DNA of 64,000 nt from Streptomyces sp. WZ-12. Lineage in GTDB: Bacteria > Actinomycetota > Actinomycetes > Streptomycetales > Streptomycetaceae. Position 1 is the first letter of the stretch. Each line of letters begins with the position of its first letter. A program made the position numbers and the translations under genes. The DNA lies in assembly GCF_028898845.1 (NCBI RefSeq), contig NZ_CP118574.1, positions 8,729,001 to 8,793,000 of the forward strand, in the 5' to 3' direction. The notes below the pieces were generated by a model that saw only the letters and a program-made list of their open reading frames with translations, did no database searches and was not told where the DNA came from. Of the stretch, positions 24,552 through 35,486 are shown one piece after another.

Positions 24552-27173
24552 CTAGGCGCCCTCCACCGCCCGCTCCCTCGCCTCCTCGGCGGCCGCGGCC
24601 CGCAGCGAGAGGACCATGGTGAGCCCGCCTCCGGGAGTGTCCTCGGGGTCGAGCGTGCCGCCCATCGCCTCGGCCAGGCCGCGGGAGAGCGCCAGGCCCA
24701 GCCCCAGACCGCTGGTGTTGTCGCGATCGCCGAGCCGCTGGAACGGCACGAAGATCCGGTCCCGGTCCTCCGGGCGCAACCCGGGCCCCTGGTCGATGAC
24801 CCGCAATTCGACCCGGGAGCCCAGCGCGCTGGCGGTGATCAACACCCGCTCCGCCGAACCGGAGTGCCGCACCGCGTTGGTGACGAGGTTGGCGAGGACC
24901 CGCTCCAACAGCGGCGGATCGGCCAGCACATCGCGGACCTCGGCCAACCCCCGCGACTCGACCCGCACCGGCGCCGCGGCCAGCGTCGACAGCGCCAGCG
25001 GCAACACATCGGCGAACGCGGTCGGTTGCAGATGCAGCGTCAACGCGCCGGCACGGAGCCGACTCATGTCCAGGAGGTTGTCGACCAGGCGGTTGAGCTC
25101 GATGAGCGATTCCTCGGCGGTGGCCAGCAACTCGTTCCGCTCCGCGTCGGAGAAGTCCACATCCGTGCTGCGCAACGAACTGATCGCGGCCCGCCCACTG
25201 GCCAGCGGGGTCCGCAGGTCGTGACTGACCGCGGCCAGCAGCGCGGTGCGCAACCGGTCGGCCGCCTTGACCGGTTCGACCTCGGCCGCGGCCTCCATGA
25301 GACGGGCGTGGTCGAGCGCGGCCGCGAGATGGGCGGCGAAGGCGGTCAACACCCGGTGCTCGGAGGCCGGCAGCCGGCGACCGCGGAGGATCAGGGACCG
25401 GTCCGGCCCGGCCGGCACCTTCACCAGGTCGGCGTCCTCCACGTCCACCTCGGTCTCCGGATCGGTGCGCGGGACGAGCTCCGCGGACTCCATGCCGAAC
25501 GCCTCGCGGGTACGGTCCAGCAGCACCGACACCCCCTGATCGCCGCGCAGGATGTTCCCGGCCATCGACGAGAGGGTCTCCGCCTCCGCGGTGGCACTGG
25601 CGGCGCGCCGCGACAGCCGCAGCGAACGGTCCACCAGGGCGGCGACGGTGACGGCGACGAGCGCGAACACCACCAGCGCCAGCGCGTTGTTGGGCTCGGT
25701 GATGGTGAACTCGTCCGTCGGCGGGATGAAGTAGTAGTTCAGCAGCAGGGAGGCGGTGAGCGAGGCCAACAGCGCGGAGGCCACACCGCCGAGGCAGGCC
25801 ACGCCGACGACGCTGATCAGGAAGAGCAGCGCCTCGCTGCTGAGGTTGAGGGTGCCGCGCATGTGGGTGAGCATGACGGTCAGCAGGACGGGGAGGACCA
25901 GGCCGGCGACCGGCCCGGCGATCCGGCGGGCGTGCGGCAGCTGCCGGCCGGGGATCTTCAACCGGCGGCCGCGGCCGGCCCGTTCGTGAGTGACCATGTG
26001 GACGTCGATGTCGCCGGAGAGCTCGACGGTGTCCTCACCGATGCCGCGCGGCGCCACCAGGCGCGAGAACCAACTGCGGCGGCTGGTGCCCAACACGAGC
26101 TGGGTGGCGTTCTCCGCACGGGCGAAGTCCAGCAGCGCGGTGGGGACATGGTCACCGACCACCGAGTGGTAGCTGCCGCCCAGCTTCTCGACCAGCGCCC
26201 GCTGTTTGGCGAGCGCCGCCGGGGAGGCATAGGCCAGGCCGTCGCTGCGGGCGACATGGACGGCCAACAGGTCACCGCCCGACGAGCGGTCCGCGATCCG
26301 CTCCGCGCGACGGATCAGCGTCTCACCCTCCGGACCGCCGGTGAGCGCCACCACCACCCGCTCCCGGGTCTCCCAGACCGTGCCGATGCCGTGCTCGGAA
26401 CGGTACTTCTGCAGCGTCTCGTCCACCCGTCCGGCAACCCACAGCAGCGCCAACTCCCGTAGGGCCGTGAGGTTTCCGATGCGGAAGTAGTGGGCGAGCG
26501 CGGCATCGACCTTCTCCGGCTGGTAGACGTTGCCGTGCGCCATGCGCCGCCGCAGCGCCTCGGCCGGCATGTCCACCAGCTCGATCTGATCGGCGCGGCG
26601 GACCACCTCGTCGGGTACGGTCTCCCGCTGCGGCACACCGGTGATCTTCTCGACCACGTCGTTCAACGACTCCAGGTGCTGGACGTTGACGGTGGTCACC
26701 ACGTCGATCCCGGCGGCCAACAGCTCGTCGATGTCCTGCCAGCGCTTGGCGTTCCGACCACCGGGCACATTGGTGTGCGGCAACTCGTCGACCAGCGCGA
26801 CCGCCGGCCGACGAGCGAGCACGGCATCGAGGTCCAACTCAGTGAACGTCGAACCGCGGTAGGTGCGTTGCAGCCGCGGCACCAACTCCAGCCCGTGGAG
26901 CATCTCCTCGGTGTGCCGCCGACCGTGGCACTCGGCGTACGCCACCACCACATCCGTGCCGCGCCTCAGGCGGCGGCGCCCCTCGTCCAACATCCGGTAC
27001 GTCTTGCCGACCCCCGGCGCGGCACCGAGGAAGACCTTCAGCTTCCCCGGCCGATCGCCCGGCACCTCGGCCGCGTCCACTCTCGGCGCCACCGAACGTC
27101 CCTCCCTCGCCATTCCAGCACGGCCCCACGACGCCTGGTTCGGCGAGGGGACCTCGGGCGGCCGAGCGGACAT
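24552..27173 (-). CDS. KdpD-type sensor histidine kinase with intact kinase core
   Basis: 873 residues. The order is: KdpD N-terminal domain with Walker A GAAPGVGKT near residue 50 and LVDELPHTNVPG; a USP-like domain (about 255-380); four DUF4118 membrane helices (about 405-510); a GAF-like region; the DHp helix with AAVSHDLRTPLA (His651); and a HATPase with NLVTNAVRHS, IDQGPGL and SGLGLGLAL. All catalytic boxes are present. No kdpE follows it and no K+ pump gene is adjacent. The start is either 27173 or ATG 27113. It is the catalytically complete counterpart of the degenerate KdpD at 40971-43487 and may serve as the cell's K+/turgor kinase. Confidence 0.92.
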   Translation of the reverse strand: MSARPPEVPSPNQASWGRAGMAREGRSVAPRVDAAEVPGDRPGKLKVFLGAAPGVGKTYRMLDEGRRRLRRGTDVVVAYAECHGRRHTEEMLHGLELVPRLQRTYRGSTFTELDLDAVLARRPAVALVDELPHTNVPGGRNAKRWQDIDELLAAGIDVVTTVNVQHLESLNDVVEKITGVPQRETVPDEVVRRADQIELVDMPAEALRRRMAHGNVYQPEKVDAALAHYFRIGNLTALRELALLWVAGRVDETLQKYRSEHGIGTVWETRERVVVALTGGPEGETLIRRAERIADRSSGGDLLAVHVARSDGLAYASPAALAKQRALVEKLGGSYHSVVGDHVPTALLDFARAENATQLVLGTSRRSWFSRLVAPRGIGEDTVELSGDIDVHMVTHERAGRGRRLKIPGRQLPHARRIAGPVAGLVLPVLLTVMLTHMRGTLNLSSEALLFLISVVGVACLGGVASALLASLTASLLLNYYFIPPTDEFTITEPNNALALVVFALVAVTVAALVDRSLRLSRRAASATAEAETLSSMAGNILRGDQGVSVLLDRTREAFGMESAELVPRTDPETEVDVEDADLVKVPAGPDRSLILRGRRLPASEHRVLTAFAAHLAAALDHARLMEAAAEVEPVKAADRLRTALLAAVSHDLRTPLASGRAAISSLRSTDVDFSDAERNELLATAEESLIELNRLVDNLLDMSRLRAGALTLHLQPTAFADVLPLALSTLAAAPVRVESRGLAEVRDVLADPPLLERVLANLVTNAVRHSGSAERVLITASALGSRVELRVIDQGPGLRPEDRDRIFVPFQRLGDRDNTSGLGLGLALSRGLAEAMGGTLDPEDTPGGGLTMVLSLRAAAAEEARERAVEGA

Positions 27174-27278
27174 GGGTTATCCGTCATCGTCACACCGGGC
27201 CGGCCGAAACACGATGAAACGGCGCGATGTTGACGTTTTCCTGATCCGGCTCCTGATCCGAGGCGAGCCGGCAGCTGA

Positions 27279-28793
27279 TCACGCCACCGACACGGTGGCC
27301 CCGTCCGCCGTGGTCCACTGGGCGAGCGCGTCCGCCAGACCGAGGGGATCGGCGGACGGGGTGGCGTGCGCGAGATATCCGTCCGGCCGGACGAGGACGG
27401 CGCACAGCGTGGACCACGTACCGCTCGGCGAGGGCGCCGCACGCACCTCCACGCGGGCGGAGCCGAGTTCGGCGAAGTGGCCTTCCGGCGTGAAGTCCAC
27501 GAGCAGGTAACGGTCATGACGCAGCGCCCGGTGGAGCGTGCCGCCGTCGGCGAGGGGGAGATCCGGCGCCCGGGTGCCCACCAGAGGGTGCGTGCCCTCG
27601 GGTTGCGGATAGCTCACGCTGAGGCCGGAGAGCGACCCGGCCAGCTCCTCGGCGGTGTCGCCGCCACGACCGATCAGACCGCTGACGAGGTCGCGCAGTG
27701 CCTGCCCACCGGCCGTGAACGTGTGCATCAGCGCCCCCTGTGCCAGGGTGTTGGCCATGAGCTGCTCCGCCACGTGCTGGCGTTCGTGCTCGTAGGAGCC
27801 GGCGCCGTCGATCAGGTGGGCGGGAGCCCAGCCGTGGATCTCGGCCGCCAGCTTCCAGGCGAGGTTCATGGCGTCCTGGAGCCCCACGTTGAGCCCCTGC
27901 CCGCCGGCCGGCAGATGGACGTGGGCCGCGTCGCCGGCGAGCAGGACGCGTCCGGAGCGGTACCGCGTGGCGCGGCGGGTGCTGTCGCTGGCCCGGGAGA
28001 TCCACGGCGCGGCACGCAACCCGAAGTCGGTGCCGGCGATGCGCCGCAACGCGGCGCGCAGTTCCTCCAGGCCGAACGGCTCGGACTGCCGCTGCCGCAC
28101 CTCCTCGGCGGTCAGCCCCGTATCACCGACCTCCGTGCCGAACACACGCCACTTACCGCCCGGCATCGGCACGGTGCTGACAAAGCCGGTGTCGTGGTGC
28201 CACAACTGCCCTGCCACAACGGGTGGGTTGGCGAGGTCGACGTCGGCGACGAATCCCACCGCGGTCGGCTCCCTGCCCGGGAACGCGATCGAGGACAGTT
28301 TGCGCACGTGGCTGTGCGCGCCGTCGGCCCCCACCAGATAGCCGGCGGTGTGATCCCGGTCGCCGGCCCGCACCCGGAGTCCGCCGTCAACCTCCTCCCA
28401 CCCCTGCACCGCCTGCCCGTAGTGCACCGGGACGCCGCGCCACCGCAGGTGGTCGGCGAGGAACCGCTCGGTGTCGGCCTGGGGGATCAGCAGGACGATG
28501 GGGAAGGGCGTGTCCAGGCCGGAGTAGTCGAGCCTGTCGGGCAGCACGGCGAAATGGGCACTGGGCCGCGGCGTGCCGTGGTCGACGAGGACGTCCGCCA
28601 ACCGGCGCCCGCCGGCCGTCTCGACCGTGGCCAGCACCTCCAATGTGCGCGGATGCATGGTGGTGGCCTTGGAGTGCTCGCTCGGGCCTTCGTTGCGCTC
28701 GAAGACCTCGACGCGCACGCCGGCGGCGTCCAGCAGGGCCGCGGTCAGCAACCCGACGGGCCCGCCGCCCGCGACGATGACCTGGGCGCTCAC
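27279..28793 (-). CDS. FAD-dependent aromatic monooxygenase
   Basis: 504 residues of the class A flavoprotein hydroxylase group. GGGPVGLLTAALL is the FAD dinucleotide motif, YLVGADGAHSHVRK the DG motif, and VLLAGDAAHVHLPAGGQGLN the GD motif. The C-terminal 110 residues are the thioredoxin-like domain found in polyketide and rifampicin hydroxylases and MhpA-like enzymes. It should hydroxylate an aromatic compound with NAD(P)H and O2. GTG 28793 overlaps the upstream membrane-protein stop as GTGA. The MarR gene on the other side of that partner probably controls the pair. Confidence 0.9.
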   Translation of the reverse strand: MSAQVIVAGGGPVGLLTAALLDAAGVRVEVFERNEGPSEHSKATTMHPRTLEVLATVETAGGRRLADVLVDHGTPRPSAHFAVLPDRLDYSGLDTPFPIVLLIPQADTERFLADHLRWRGVPVHYGQAVQGWEEVDGGLRVRAGDRDHTAGYLVGADGAHSHVRKLSSIAFPGREPTAVGFVADVDLANPPVVAGQLWHHDTGFVSTVPMPGGKWRVFGTEVGDTGLTAEEVRQRQSEPFGLEELRAALRRIAGTDFGLRAAPWISRASDSTRRATRYRSGRVLLAGDAAHVHLPAGGQGLNVGLQDAMNLAWKLAAEIHGWAPAHLIDGAGSYEHERQHVAEQLMANTLAQGALMHTFTAGGQALRDLVSGLIGRGGDTAEELAGSLSGLSVSYPQPEGTHPLVGTRAPDLPLADGGTLHRALRHDRYLLVDFTPEGHFAELGSARVEVRAAPSPSGTWSTLCAVLVRPDGYLAHATPSADPLGLADALAQWTTADGATVSVA

Positions 28794-29200
28794 CGGTGCC
28801 CCGCCTTCGGGCGCAGGAGTGCCACACCCACGCCGAGCCCCGTGGTGGAAGCGAGGTGGATCAGCAACGCCTTGCGGTTGGGGGCCCACACACCCGTGGT
28901 CGGCCCACCGGACCACAGCGCGGCGCCGATCCCGGCGGCCGAGGCGACCATGCCCCGCCACACGGCCCGGCTCCTGTTCTGGCCGGCCAGGGCACCCAGC
29001 ACGAGCACGCCGACCGAACCCGCGGAGATCAACACCTCACGCGCCATGTGGTACTGGACGTGCCCTTCCCCGTGGCGCGCTTCCGGGGCGCGGTACGTCT
29101 CGTCGGTGATGTGGGTGGCCGTCTGCCACACCGAGGGCACCACGGCGGCGACCCCCGCCAGCGTGACCACGGCCCCGACCCGCTGTCGTGACGAACTCAT
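28790..29200 (-). CDS. Small integral membrane protein coupled to the monooxygenase
   Basis: 136 residues with about four hydrophobic helices (near 10-28, 55-75, 80-97 and 108-128) and a polar loop with TYRAPEARHGEGHVQYH. It looks like the small DoxX/DUF4267-like membrane proteins that accompany flavin oxidoreductases, but no diagnostic motif is certain. It overlaps the monooxygenase start and is divergent from the MarR gene at 29333. Confidence 0.7.
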   Translation of the reverse strand: MSSSRQRVGAVVTLAGVAAVVPSVWQTATHITDETYRAPEARHGEGHVQYHMAREVLISAGSVGVLVLGALAGQNRSRAVWRGMVASAAGIGAALWSGGPTTGVWAPNRKALLIHLASTTGLGVGVALLRPKAGHR

Positions 29201-29254
29201 CGGCTTCCTGACCTTCCTGGATACGAGCTCCTGGAACCGGATGCGAGCTCCTAG

Positions 29255-29276
29255 ATTACGAGAACGTTCATATAAT
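29255..29276. promoter_or_regulatory. Candidate MarR operator, ATTA-N3-GAACGTTC-N3-TAAT
   Basis: A 22-bp dyad with a perfect 8-bp GAACGTTC centre and matching ATTA/TAAT flanks lies between the divergent monooxygenase operon and the MarR gene, 56 bases before the latter's start. Its size and symmetry suit a MarR dimer. Confidence 0.6.
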
Positions 29277-29332
29277 GAATCCTATTCCCTCGCACGGGTA
29301 GCGGATTTCGGGCACGGATCGGGAGAGCGACG

Positions 29333-29845
29333 ATGCGCCAGACACCATGCACGGACTATGTCGACGACATGGTGGAGGTCCTCGCCGACACCTTTGAGCC
29401 CGACCTGTTGGAGGCCAAGGCGCTCGCCTACCGGCTGCGACGGATCAGCCACTGGCTGGAGACGGAGATCAAGCGCGAACTCGCCTCGCACGACATCGAG
29501 TTGTGGGAGCTGGAGCTGCTGGCCTGCTTGAGCCGCGCCGCGGAGTGGCGGCTCACCGCGGGCGAACTGGCCCGCCAGATGCAGCTCACCTCCGGCGCCG
29601 TCAGCAACCGGGTGCGACGGCTGGAGGCGAAGGGATGGGTGTTGCGTGACTTCGCCGCCCACGACCGGCGCTCGGTGACCGTCACCCTGACCGAGGAGGG
29701 CCGCGGCCGAGCCATGCGGGTCTTCGCCACCAAGACCGAGACCGAACTGCGGATGCTCTCCGCGCTCTCCCCCGACCGGCGCCGCAGGGTCAACGCCGAC
29801 CTGCGCACCGTGCTGGCGGACCTGGAGGCGGGGGAGACGGGCTGA
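29333..29845 (+). CDS. MarR family regulator
   Basis: 170 residues. N-terminal helix, then a winged helix (WRLTAGELARQMQLTSGAVSNRVRRLEAKGWV) with the wing DRRSVTVTLTEEG and a C-terminal dimer helix. The ATG 29333 start has a weak GAGCG site. It is divergent from the membrane-protein/FAD-monooxygenase operon with a strong dyad between them, so it probably represses that operon and responds to a phenolic ligand; that ligand class is common in the family but is inferred here. Confidence 0.9.
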   Translation: MRQTPCTDYVDDMVEVLADTFEPDLLEAKALAYRLRRISHWLETEIKRELASHDIELWELELLACLSRAAEWRLTAGELARQMQLTSGAVSNRVRRLEAKGWVLRDFAAHDRRSVTVTLTEEGRGRAMRVFATKTETELRMLSALSPDRRRRVNADLRTVLADLEAGETG

Positions 29846-29955
29846 CGCCGTACTCAACGCCCCTTCGGTCCGCCGCTACCCGCTTCGACGGGCGCGGCTA
29901 CGGCTTCTTCGGCGGCGTCGCCGTCAACGTCGCCGCCCCGGCCAATGGAGTGCGC

Positions 29956-30399
29956 TCACGATCGCTCGTACCGGCCCTGGCGTGCGGCCAGTCGCTCCAT
30001 CAGGGCCGCGCTGCCCGCGAGCATCTCCCGCTCGTCTTCGGTGAGTTCGGCCTCGATGGCCGTGGCCAGCCACCCGGCCCTGCGGCCGCGTTCCGCCTCC
30101 AGCGCGGCGCGGCCGGCGTCCGACAGCTCGACCAGGGACTTGCGGCCGTCGGTGGGGTGGGCCCTGCGGGTGACCAGGCCCTGTTCGAGGAGGAGGCCGA
30201 CCGCCCGGGCCATCGACTGCGGGCGTACGCGCTGATCGGTCGCGAGATCGCTGGTGGTCATGGCGCCGTCGCGGTCCAGGACTCCGAGCACGGCGACCTG
30301 CCCGTGCGGGATCCGGTCCTCGCGCTTCACGCGCCGGGTGAGCTTGCCCATCGCGATACGCAGTTCGGCGGCGACGGTGGCGGATTCCGGGGTGGGCAT
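29956..30399 (-). CDS. MarR family regulator divergent from enolase
   Basis: 147 residues. The HTH and wing read MTTSDLATDQRVRPQSMARAVGLLLEQGLVTRRAHPTDGRKSLVELSDAG, typical MarR, with a following helical ERLAARQG end. ATG 30399. Only 145 bases, containing repeats and a dyad, separate it from the divergent enolase gene, which is its likely target. No ligand can be read from the sequence. Confidence 0.88.
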   Translation of the reverse strand: MPTPESATVAAELRIAMGKLTRRVKREDRIPHGQVAVLGVLDRDGAMTTSDLATDQRVRPQSMARAVGLLLEQGLVTRRAHPTDGRKSLVELSDAGRAALEAERGRRAGWLATAIEAELTEDEREMLAGSAALMERLAARQGRYERS

Positions 30400-30430
30400 A
30401 GGGCACTTTACCCCGGAAACGCCGTTGTGT

Positions 30431-31843
<1,413 letters not shown>

Positions 31844-31940
31844 GGCACTCTGGCGGGTACGGGCGCGTCTCCGAAGCCGCCTCCGGTCCGCGCTGCCCCC
31901 TCACGGCCGATGCGCCGTACGTGCCCACAGCGCCATCTGT

Positions 31941-31974
31941 CCACGCGATCCATGCAATCCACGCGATCCACGCA
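31941..31974. repeat. Short 9-base tandem repeat
   Basis: About three and a half copies of a CACGCGATC-like nonamer between the convergent enolase and LysR genes. It reads as a HAI-type peptide in one frame but is outside any gene. Confidence 0.6.
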
Positions 31975-32008
31975 CGGTGCTCCGAACGCTCAGTCAGAGA
32001 TCAGGCGT

Positions 32009-32857
32009 TCAGAGACCCATCGCGGCCCGGACGAGGTCGGCGACGGCCCGGGAGCGGCTGTGGGGTGGCCAGGCGATGACCGTGGTGACCCTCGGCGCGT
32101 CGAGCACCGGCACGGTGGCGTGGTCGTCGCGGAGATGGGCTCGGCAGGACTCCGGCAGGACCGCGCAAGCCCGGCCGAGGGCGATCAGTTGGAGCAACTG
32201 CGTGTGATCCCGGACCTGCGGACCGGGGCCGTCGGGGTACCTGCCGTCGGCGCCCGGCCAGCGCGGTAGCGGCAGGTCCGGGAGCGCGGTGACCTCCGCC
32301 AACCGCACATGGGGCCGGCCGGTGAGGGGATGGCCGGCGGGCAGGACCACGACCTGGCCTTCCGTGGAGAGCTCCTCGGCATCGAGCCCGGCCGTCGAGT
32401 CGAACGGCCGGTGCAGCAGCGCCACATCAGCCCGCCCGTCGCGCAGGAGCCGTTCCTGCTCGCCGGGTCCGCACAGGAGCACCTCGACGGCGACCGCGCC
32501 CGGTTCGGCGGCGTGGGCGTCGAGGAGTTTCGCCAGGAGTTCGTTGGATGCGCCGGCCTTCGTGGTGAGGACCAGCGCGGGTTGTCCGGTGGCGGTGCGG
32601 GCGGCGCGGCGGGTGCGGCGCTCGGCGGCCGCGACCGCATCCAGCGCCGCCCGGCCCTCCCGCAGGAGCACCGCCCCGGCGTCGGTGAGGGTCACGCCGC
32701 GGCTGGTGCGCTCCAACAGCGTTGCCCCGAGCCGCCGTTCGAGCTGGCCGATCGCCCGCGACAGCGGCGGCTGGGCGATACCCAGCCGCCGCGCGGCCCG
32801 TCCGAAGTGCAGTTCCTCGGCGACGGCGACGAAGTACCGAAGCTCCCGCGTCTCCAT
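32009..32857 (-). CDS. LysR family regulator
   Basis: 282 residues. It begins METRELRYFVAVAEELHFGRAARRLGIAQPPLSRAI, the LysR HTH, followed by the two-lobed effector domain (LPAGHPLTGRPHVRLAEV). ATG 32857 lies 106 bases from the divergent SDR gene at 32964, the likely target. The effector is unknown. Confidence 0.92.
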   Translation of the reverse strand: METRELRYFVAVAEELHFGRAARRLGIAQPPLSRAIGQLERRLGATLLERTSRGVTLTDAGAVLLREGRAALDAVAAAERRTRRAARTATGQPALVLTTKAGASNELLAKLLDAHAAEPGAVAVEVLLCGPGEQERLLRDGRADVALLHRPFDSTAGLDAEELSTEGQVVVLPAGHPLTGRPHVRLAEVTALPDLPLPRWPGADGRYPDGPGPQVRDHTQLLQLIALGRACAVLPESCRAHLRDDHATVPVLDAPRVTTVIAWPPHSRSRAVADLVRAAMGL

Positions 32858-32963
32858 GCCGTCACTGTACCCAGGCTCTGACCAGGATCGATATCCACGC
32901 GGTATCGCTGCCCACCCCATCGGTGTTGGCGGCTCTTTGGGGTCTCCGCTCAGGATTGACCGT

Positions 32964-33689
32964 ATGAACGAACAGACGACCGCGCTGGTCACCGGCGCGA
33001 ACAAGGGCATCGGGTACGAGATCGCGGCCGGCCTTGGCGCCCTCGGCTGGAGCGTCGGCGTCGGTGCCCGGGACGATCGGCGTCGCGAGGCGGCCGTGGC
33101 GAAGCTGCGCGCGGCCGGTGTCGATGCCTTCGGGATGCCGCTCGACGTGACCGACGACGCGGGCGTGGCGGCCGCCGCCCGCCTGATCGAGGAGCGCACC
33201 GGACGTCTCGACGTACTCGTCAACAACGCGGCGATCACCGGAGGCGGGCCGCAGGAACCGACCGCGGTGGACCCCGCGACGGTGCGGGCGGTCGTGGAGA
33301 CGAACGTGATCGGCGTCATCCGCGTCACCAACGCGATGCTGCCGTTGCTGCGCCGCTCGGCGTCGCCGCGGATCGTGAACGTGTCCAGCGGCGTCGGATC
33401 GCTCACCCGCCAGACCACCCCCGGCGCCGAGACGGGTCCCATCTCCGTCGCCTACGCGCCGTCGAAGACGTTCCTCAACGCCGTCACCGTCCAGTACGCC
33501 AAAGAGCTGCGCGGCACGAACATCCTGATCAACGCCGGGTGCCCCGGCTACTGCGCGACCGACCTCAACGGCTTCAGCGGCGTCCGCACCCCCGAACAGG
33601 GCGCGGCGATCGCGATCCGACTCGCCACCTTGCCCGACGACGGCCCGACCGGCCGGTTCTTCGACGAGGCGGGGGAGGCGCCGTGGTGA
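32964..33689 (+). CDS. SDR family oxidoreductase
   Basis: 241 residues with TGANKGIGYEIA (cofactor), NNAAITGGG, NVSSGVG (catalytic Ser) and the catalytic YAPSK. It resembles the carbonyl-reductase-like SDRs of plants and bacteria. An AGGA precedes ATG 32964. It faces a divergent LysR gene that probably activates it. All catalytic residues are intact, unlike the SDR at 22868-23677. Confidence 0.9.
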   Translation: MNEQTTALVTGANKGIGYEIAAGLGALGWSVGVGARDDRRREAAVAKLRAAGVDAFGMPLDVTDDAGVAAAARLIEERTGRLDVLVNNAAITGGGPQEPTAVDPATVRAVVETNVIGVIRVTNAMLPLLRRSASPRIVNVSSGVGSLTRQTTPGAETGPISVAYAPSKTFLNAVTVQYAKELRGTNILINAGCPGYCATDLNGFSGVRTPEQGAAIAIRLATLPDDGPTGRFFDEAGEAPW

Positions 33690-33844
33690 GACAGCCCCGG
33701 CCGTCCGGGTTCTTCCAGGGCGTGTCTGGTGAGGCCAGCGGCGGGGGCGTTCACCGACGCCATCACGGAGTGTGAGGTTTCCGGATGCGGCGGTTACAGC
33801 CGGGTGTCAGCCTGGGCTCAACCCCACTCAAGGAGCGAACCCCC

Positions 33845-34030
33845 ATGGGCATGAAGGACGACATGCAGAAGAAGGGTCAGCAGGCCAGGCAGAAGGCCGA
33901 GCAGTCCAAGCAGCAGGCCCAACAGCGCGGCCAGCAGGCGCAGGACAAGATGCGTCAGCAGCAGCAAGAGCGCCAGCAGCAGGGCCGCCAGCAGTCGCTG
34001 GACGACATCCAGGACGACCTCGGCGATTGA
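33845..34030 (+). CDS. Small Gln-rich hydrophilic protein
   Basis: 61 residues, almost only Gln, Lys, Arg, Asp and Ala (KKGQQARQKAEQSKQQAQQR), ending DDIQDDLGD. It is probably one continuous charged helix or disordered chain, resembling small stress-linked hydrophilic proteins of Streptomyces. AAGGAG lies 9 bases before ATG 33845 and a perfect terminator follows, so it is a complete one-gene unit. Confidence 0.72.
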   Translation: MGMKDDMQKKGQQARQKAEQSKQQAQQRGQQAQDKMRQQQQERQQQGRQQSLDDIQDDLGD

Positions 34031-34081
34031 CGTCCGGGGCGCCGCAGCGAGAGCCGGCGTTCTCCTGGATGAGCCGTTGGT

Positions 34082-34125
34082 GCCCATGCCTCCTTCACCG
34101 CGAGTTCGGTGAAGGAGGCATGGGC
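34082..34125. terminator. Perfect 19-bp hairpin terminator
   Basis: Arms at 34082-34100 and 34107-34125 are exactly complementary with a 6-base loop, between convergent genes. Confidence 0.9.
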
Positions 34126-34226
34126 TTGCTGGTGTCCTCATGACCGGCGACGACACCCGTAGGACAGTGCGCGCGGGGCGAACCGACGGGCCGCCGATCG
34201 CGTGCCGAAGCGATCAGGTCGGGTGG

Positions 34227-34481
34227 TCAACTCCCCTTGTGGCGCCGTGCGTCGGCCAGTAGCATGCCCGCGAAGCCGGCCATCAGCAGCAGGGCCAGGA
34301 TCGCGGCCAGCAGCCCGCCGGGCGGGGCGCCGGCGAACAGCGCGGCCAGACCGAGCAGCAGGACCACCAGCACGGTCGCGGCGATCTTCCAGTCGTCGCC
34401 GACCAGGAACGCGTACCAGAACCGGGCGAATCCCTTGAGCACGGAGGCGAACCCCTTGAGCGGGGCGAGGACGAGGCGCAC
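34227..34481 (-). CDS. Small two-helix membrane protein
   Basis: 84 residues from GTG 34481, with GGGAG 6 bases upstream. An amphipathic, basic N-terminus (LAPLKGFASVLKGFARFWYAF) precedes two hydrophobic helices and a polar RRHKGS end. It lies 11 bases after the COG4280-like gene, so the two share a transcript. Function unknown. Confidence 0.68.
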   Translation of the reverse strand: MRLVLAPLKGFASVLKGFARFWYAFLVGDDWKIAATVLVVLLLGLAALFAGAPPGGLLAAILALLLMAGFAGMLLADARRHKGS

Positions 34482-34492
34482 GACGGCTCCCT

Positions 34493-35278
34493 TCAGTCCC
34501 GGCCGGTGACGCGCGAACCGGGGCGTGCGGCGAGGGCGGGGGCGGCCCGGATCAGCAGTCGACTGACGCCGAACCAGGCCGCGATCAGGACGGGGACCGC
34601 CCCGTCGCGGCCCCACCAGGCGAGGGCCCGTCCGTCGGGCGCGAAGACGCCGAGCCCGGCCACCGCCCAGTAGGTGCCGAAGCCGGTCAACAGCAGCCCG
34701 ACGGCGTACTTGAGGGTGTTCTCCGGCACCCGGGAGAGCGGCCGGTGGGCGACGAATCCGGCGAGGGCCACGCAGAGTGCGGCGATGACCGCGGTGCCGG
34801 CCGCCACCGGCACGTTACGGGCGCTGGTCCCGAACGTGATCACGATGAAGACGATCTCCACGCCCTCCAGGAAGACGCCCTTGAGGGTGACCGTGAAGCC
34901 GAACCAGTCCAACCCGAGGCGGGTGGTCCGCTCCGCCGCGCGGGCCGCGGAGGTCTGTGCGGCGAAGGCGGCCTCCTCGTCGTGGCGGGCCCGGAGGCCG
35001 GCGCCGCGCAGCACCGCCTTGCGCAACCACTGGAGCCCGAAGATCAACAGCAGGGTGCCGACGGTCAACTGGAGCGCCGCCTCCGGCAGCCAGGTGGCCA
35101 ACGCGTAGCCGGCCGCGGCGGTGAAGGCGGCGAGCGCCACGGCGGCCGCCGCGGCACCGGCCCAGGCGGACCGCCAACCACGGGTCATCCCCATCGCCAT
35201 CACGATGGTCAACGCCTCCACCGCCTCGACCACCGAGGCCAGGAAGACCGCCGCCACCAGACCGTATGTCGGGCCCAT
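34493..35278 (-). CDS. COG4280-type polytopic membrane protein
   Basis: 261 residues with about seven hydrophobic helices. The first holds FLASVVEAVEALTIVMAMGMTRGW and a later one LKGVFLEGVEIVFIVITFG: two related ExxE-type membrane motifs, as in transporters built from an internal duplication (FTR1 or GDT1-like folds). The COG4280 family is uncharacterised; metal-ion transport is a guess from the paired acidic helices. AGGAGG lies 8 bases before ATG 35278. It is divergent from the DUF4118 gene. Confidence 0.8.
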   Translation of the reverse strand: MGPTYGLVAAVFLASVVEAVEALTIVMAMGMTRGWRSAWAGAAAAAVALAAFTAAAGYALATWLPEAALQLTVGTLLLIFGLQWLRKAVLRGAGLRARHDEEAAFAAQTSAARAAERTTRLGLDWFGFTVTLKGVFLEGVEIVFIVITFGTSARNVPVAAGTAVIAALCVALAGFVAHRPLSRVPENTLKYAVGLLLTGFGTYWAVAGLGVFAPDGRALAWWGRDGAVPVLIAAWFGVSRLLIRAAPALAARPGSRVTGRD

Positions 35279-35486
35279 CGAAGGCGCCTCCTCCCGCAGC
35301 ACACCGCACCGCGCGTCCAGGATGCCGGAACGCCGTCCCCGCCCGGCACCGGCCCGCCGCACCCTGCGTGGCGTGCCCACCGTCCGTCCCACCAGCCCCG
35401 CGCCCCGTCAAGGCCGCGTCAAAGCCGGACCGCTTCCGGCCCGTACGCGACGGCCTGCGTTTACACCGGAGAGGGAGGTGACTTCC

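Noticed and set aside
31941..31974. HAI-repeat peptide as a coding feature
   Set aside because: It is a 9-base tandem repeat between convergent genes, in a frame without codon bias or start.
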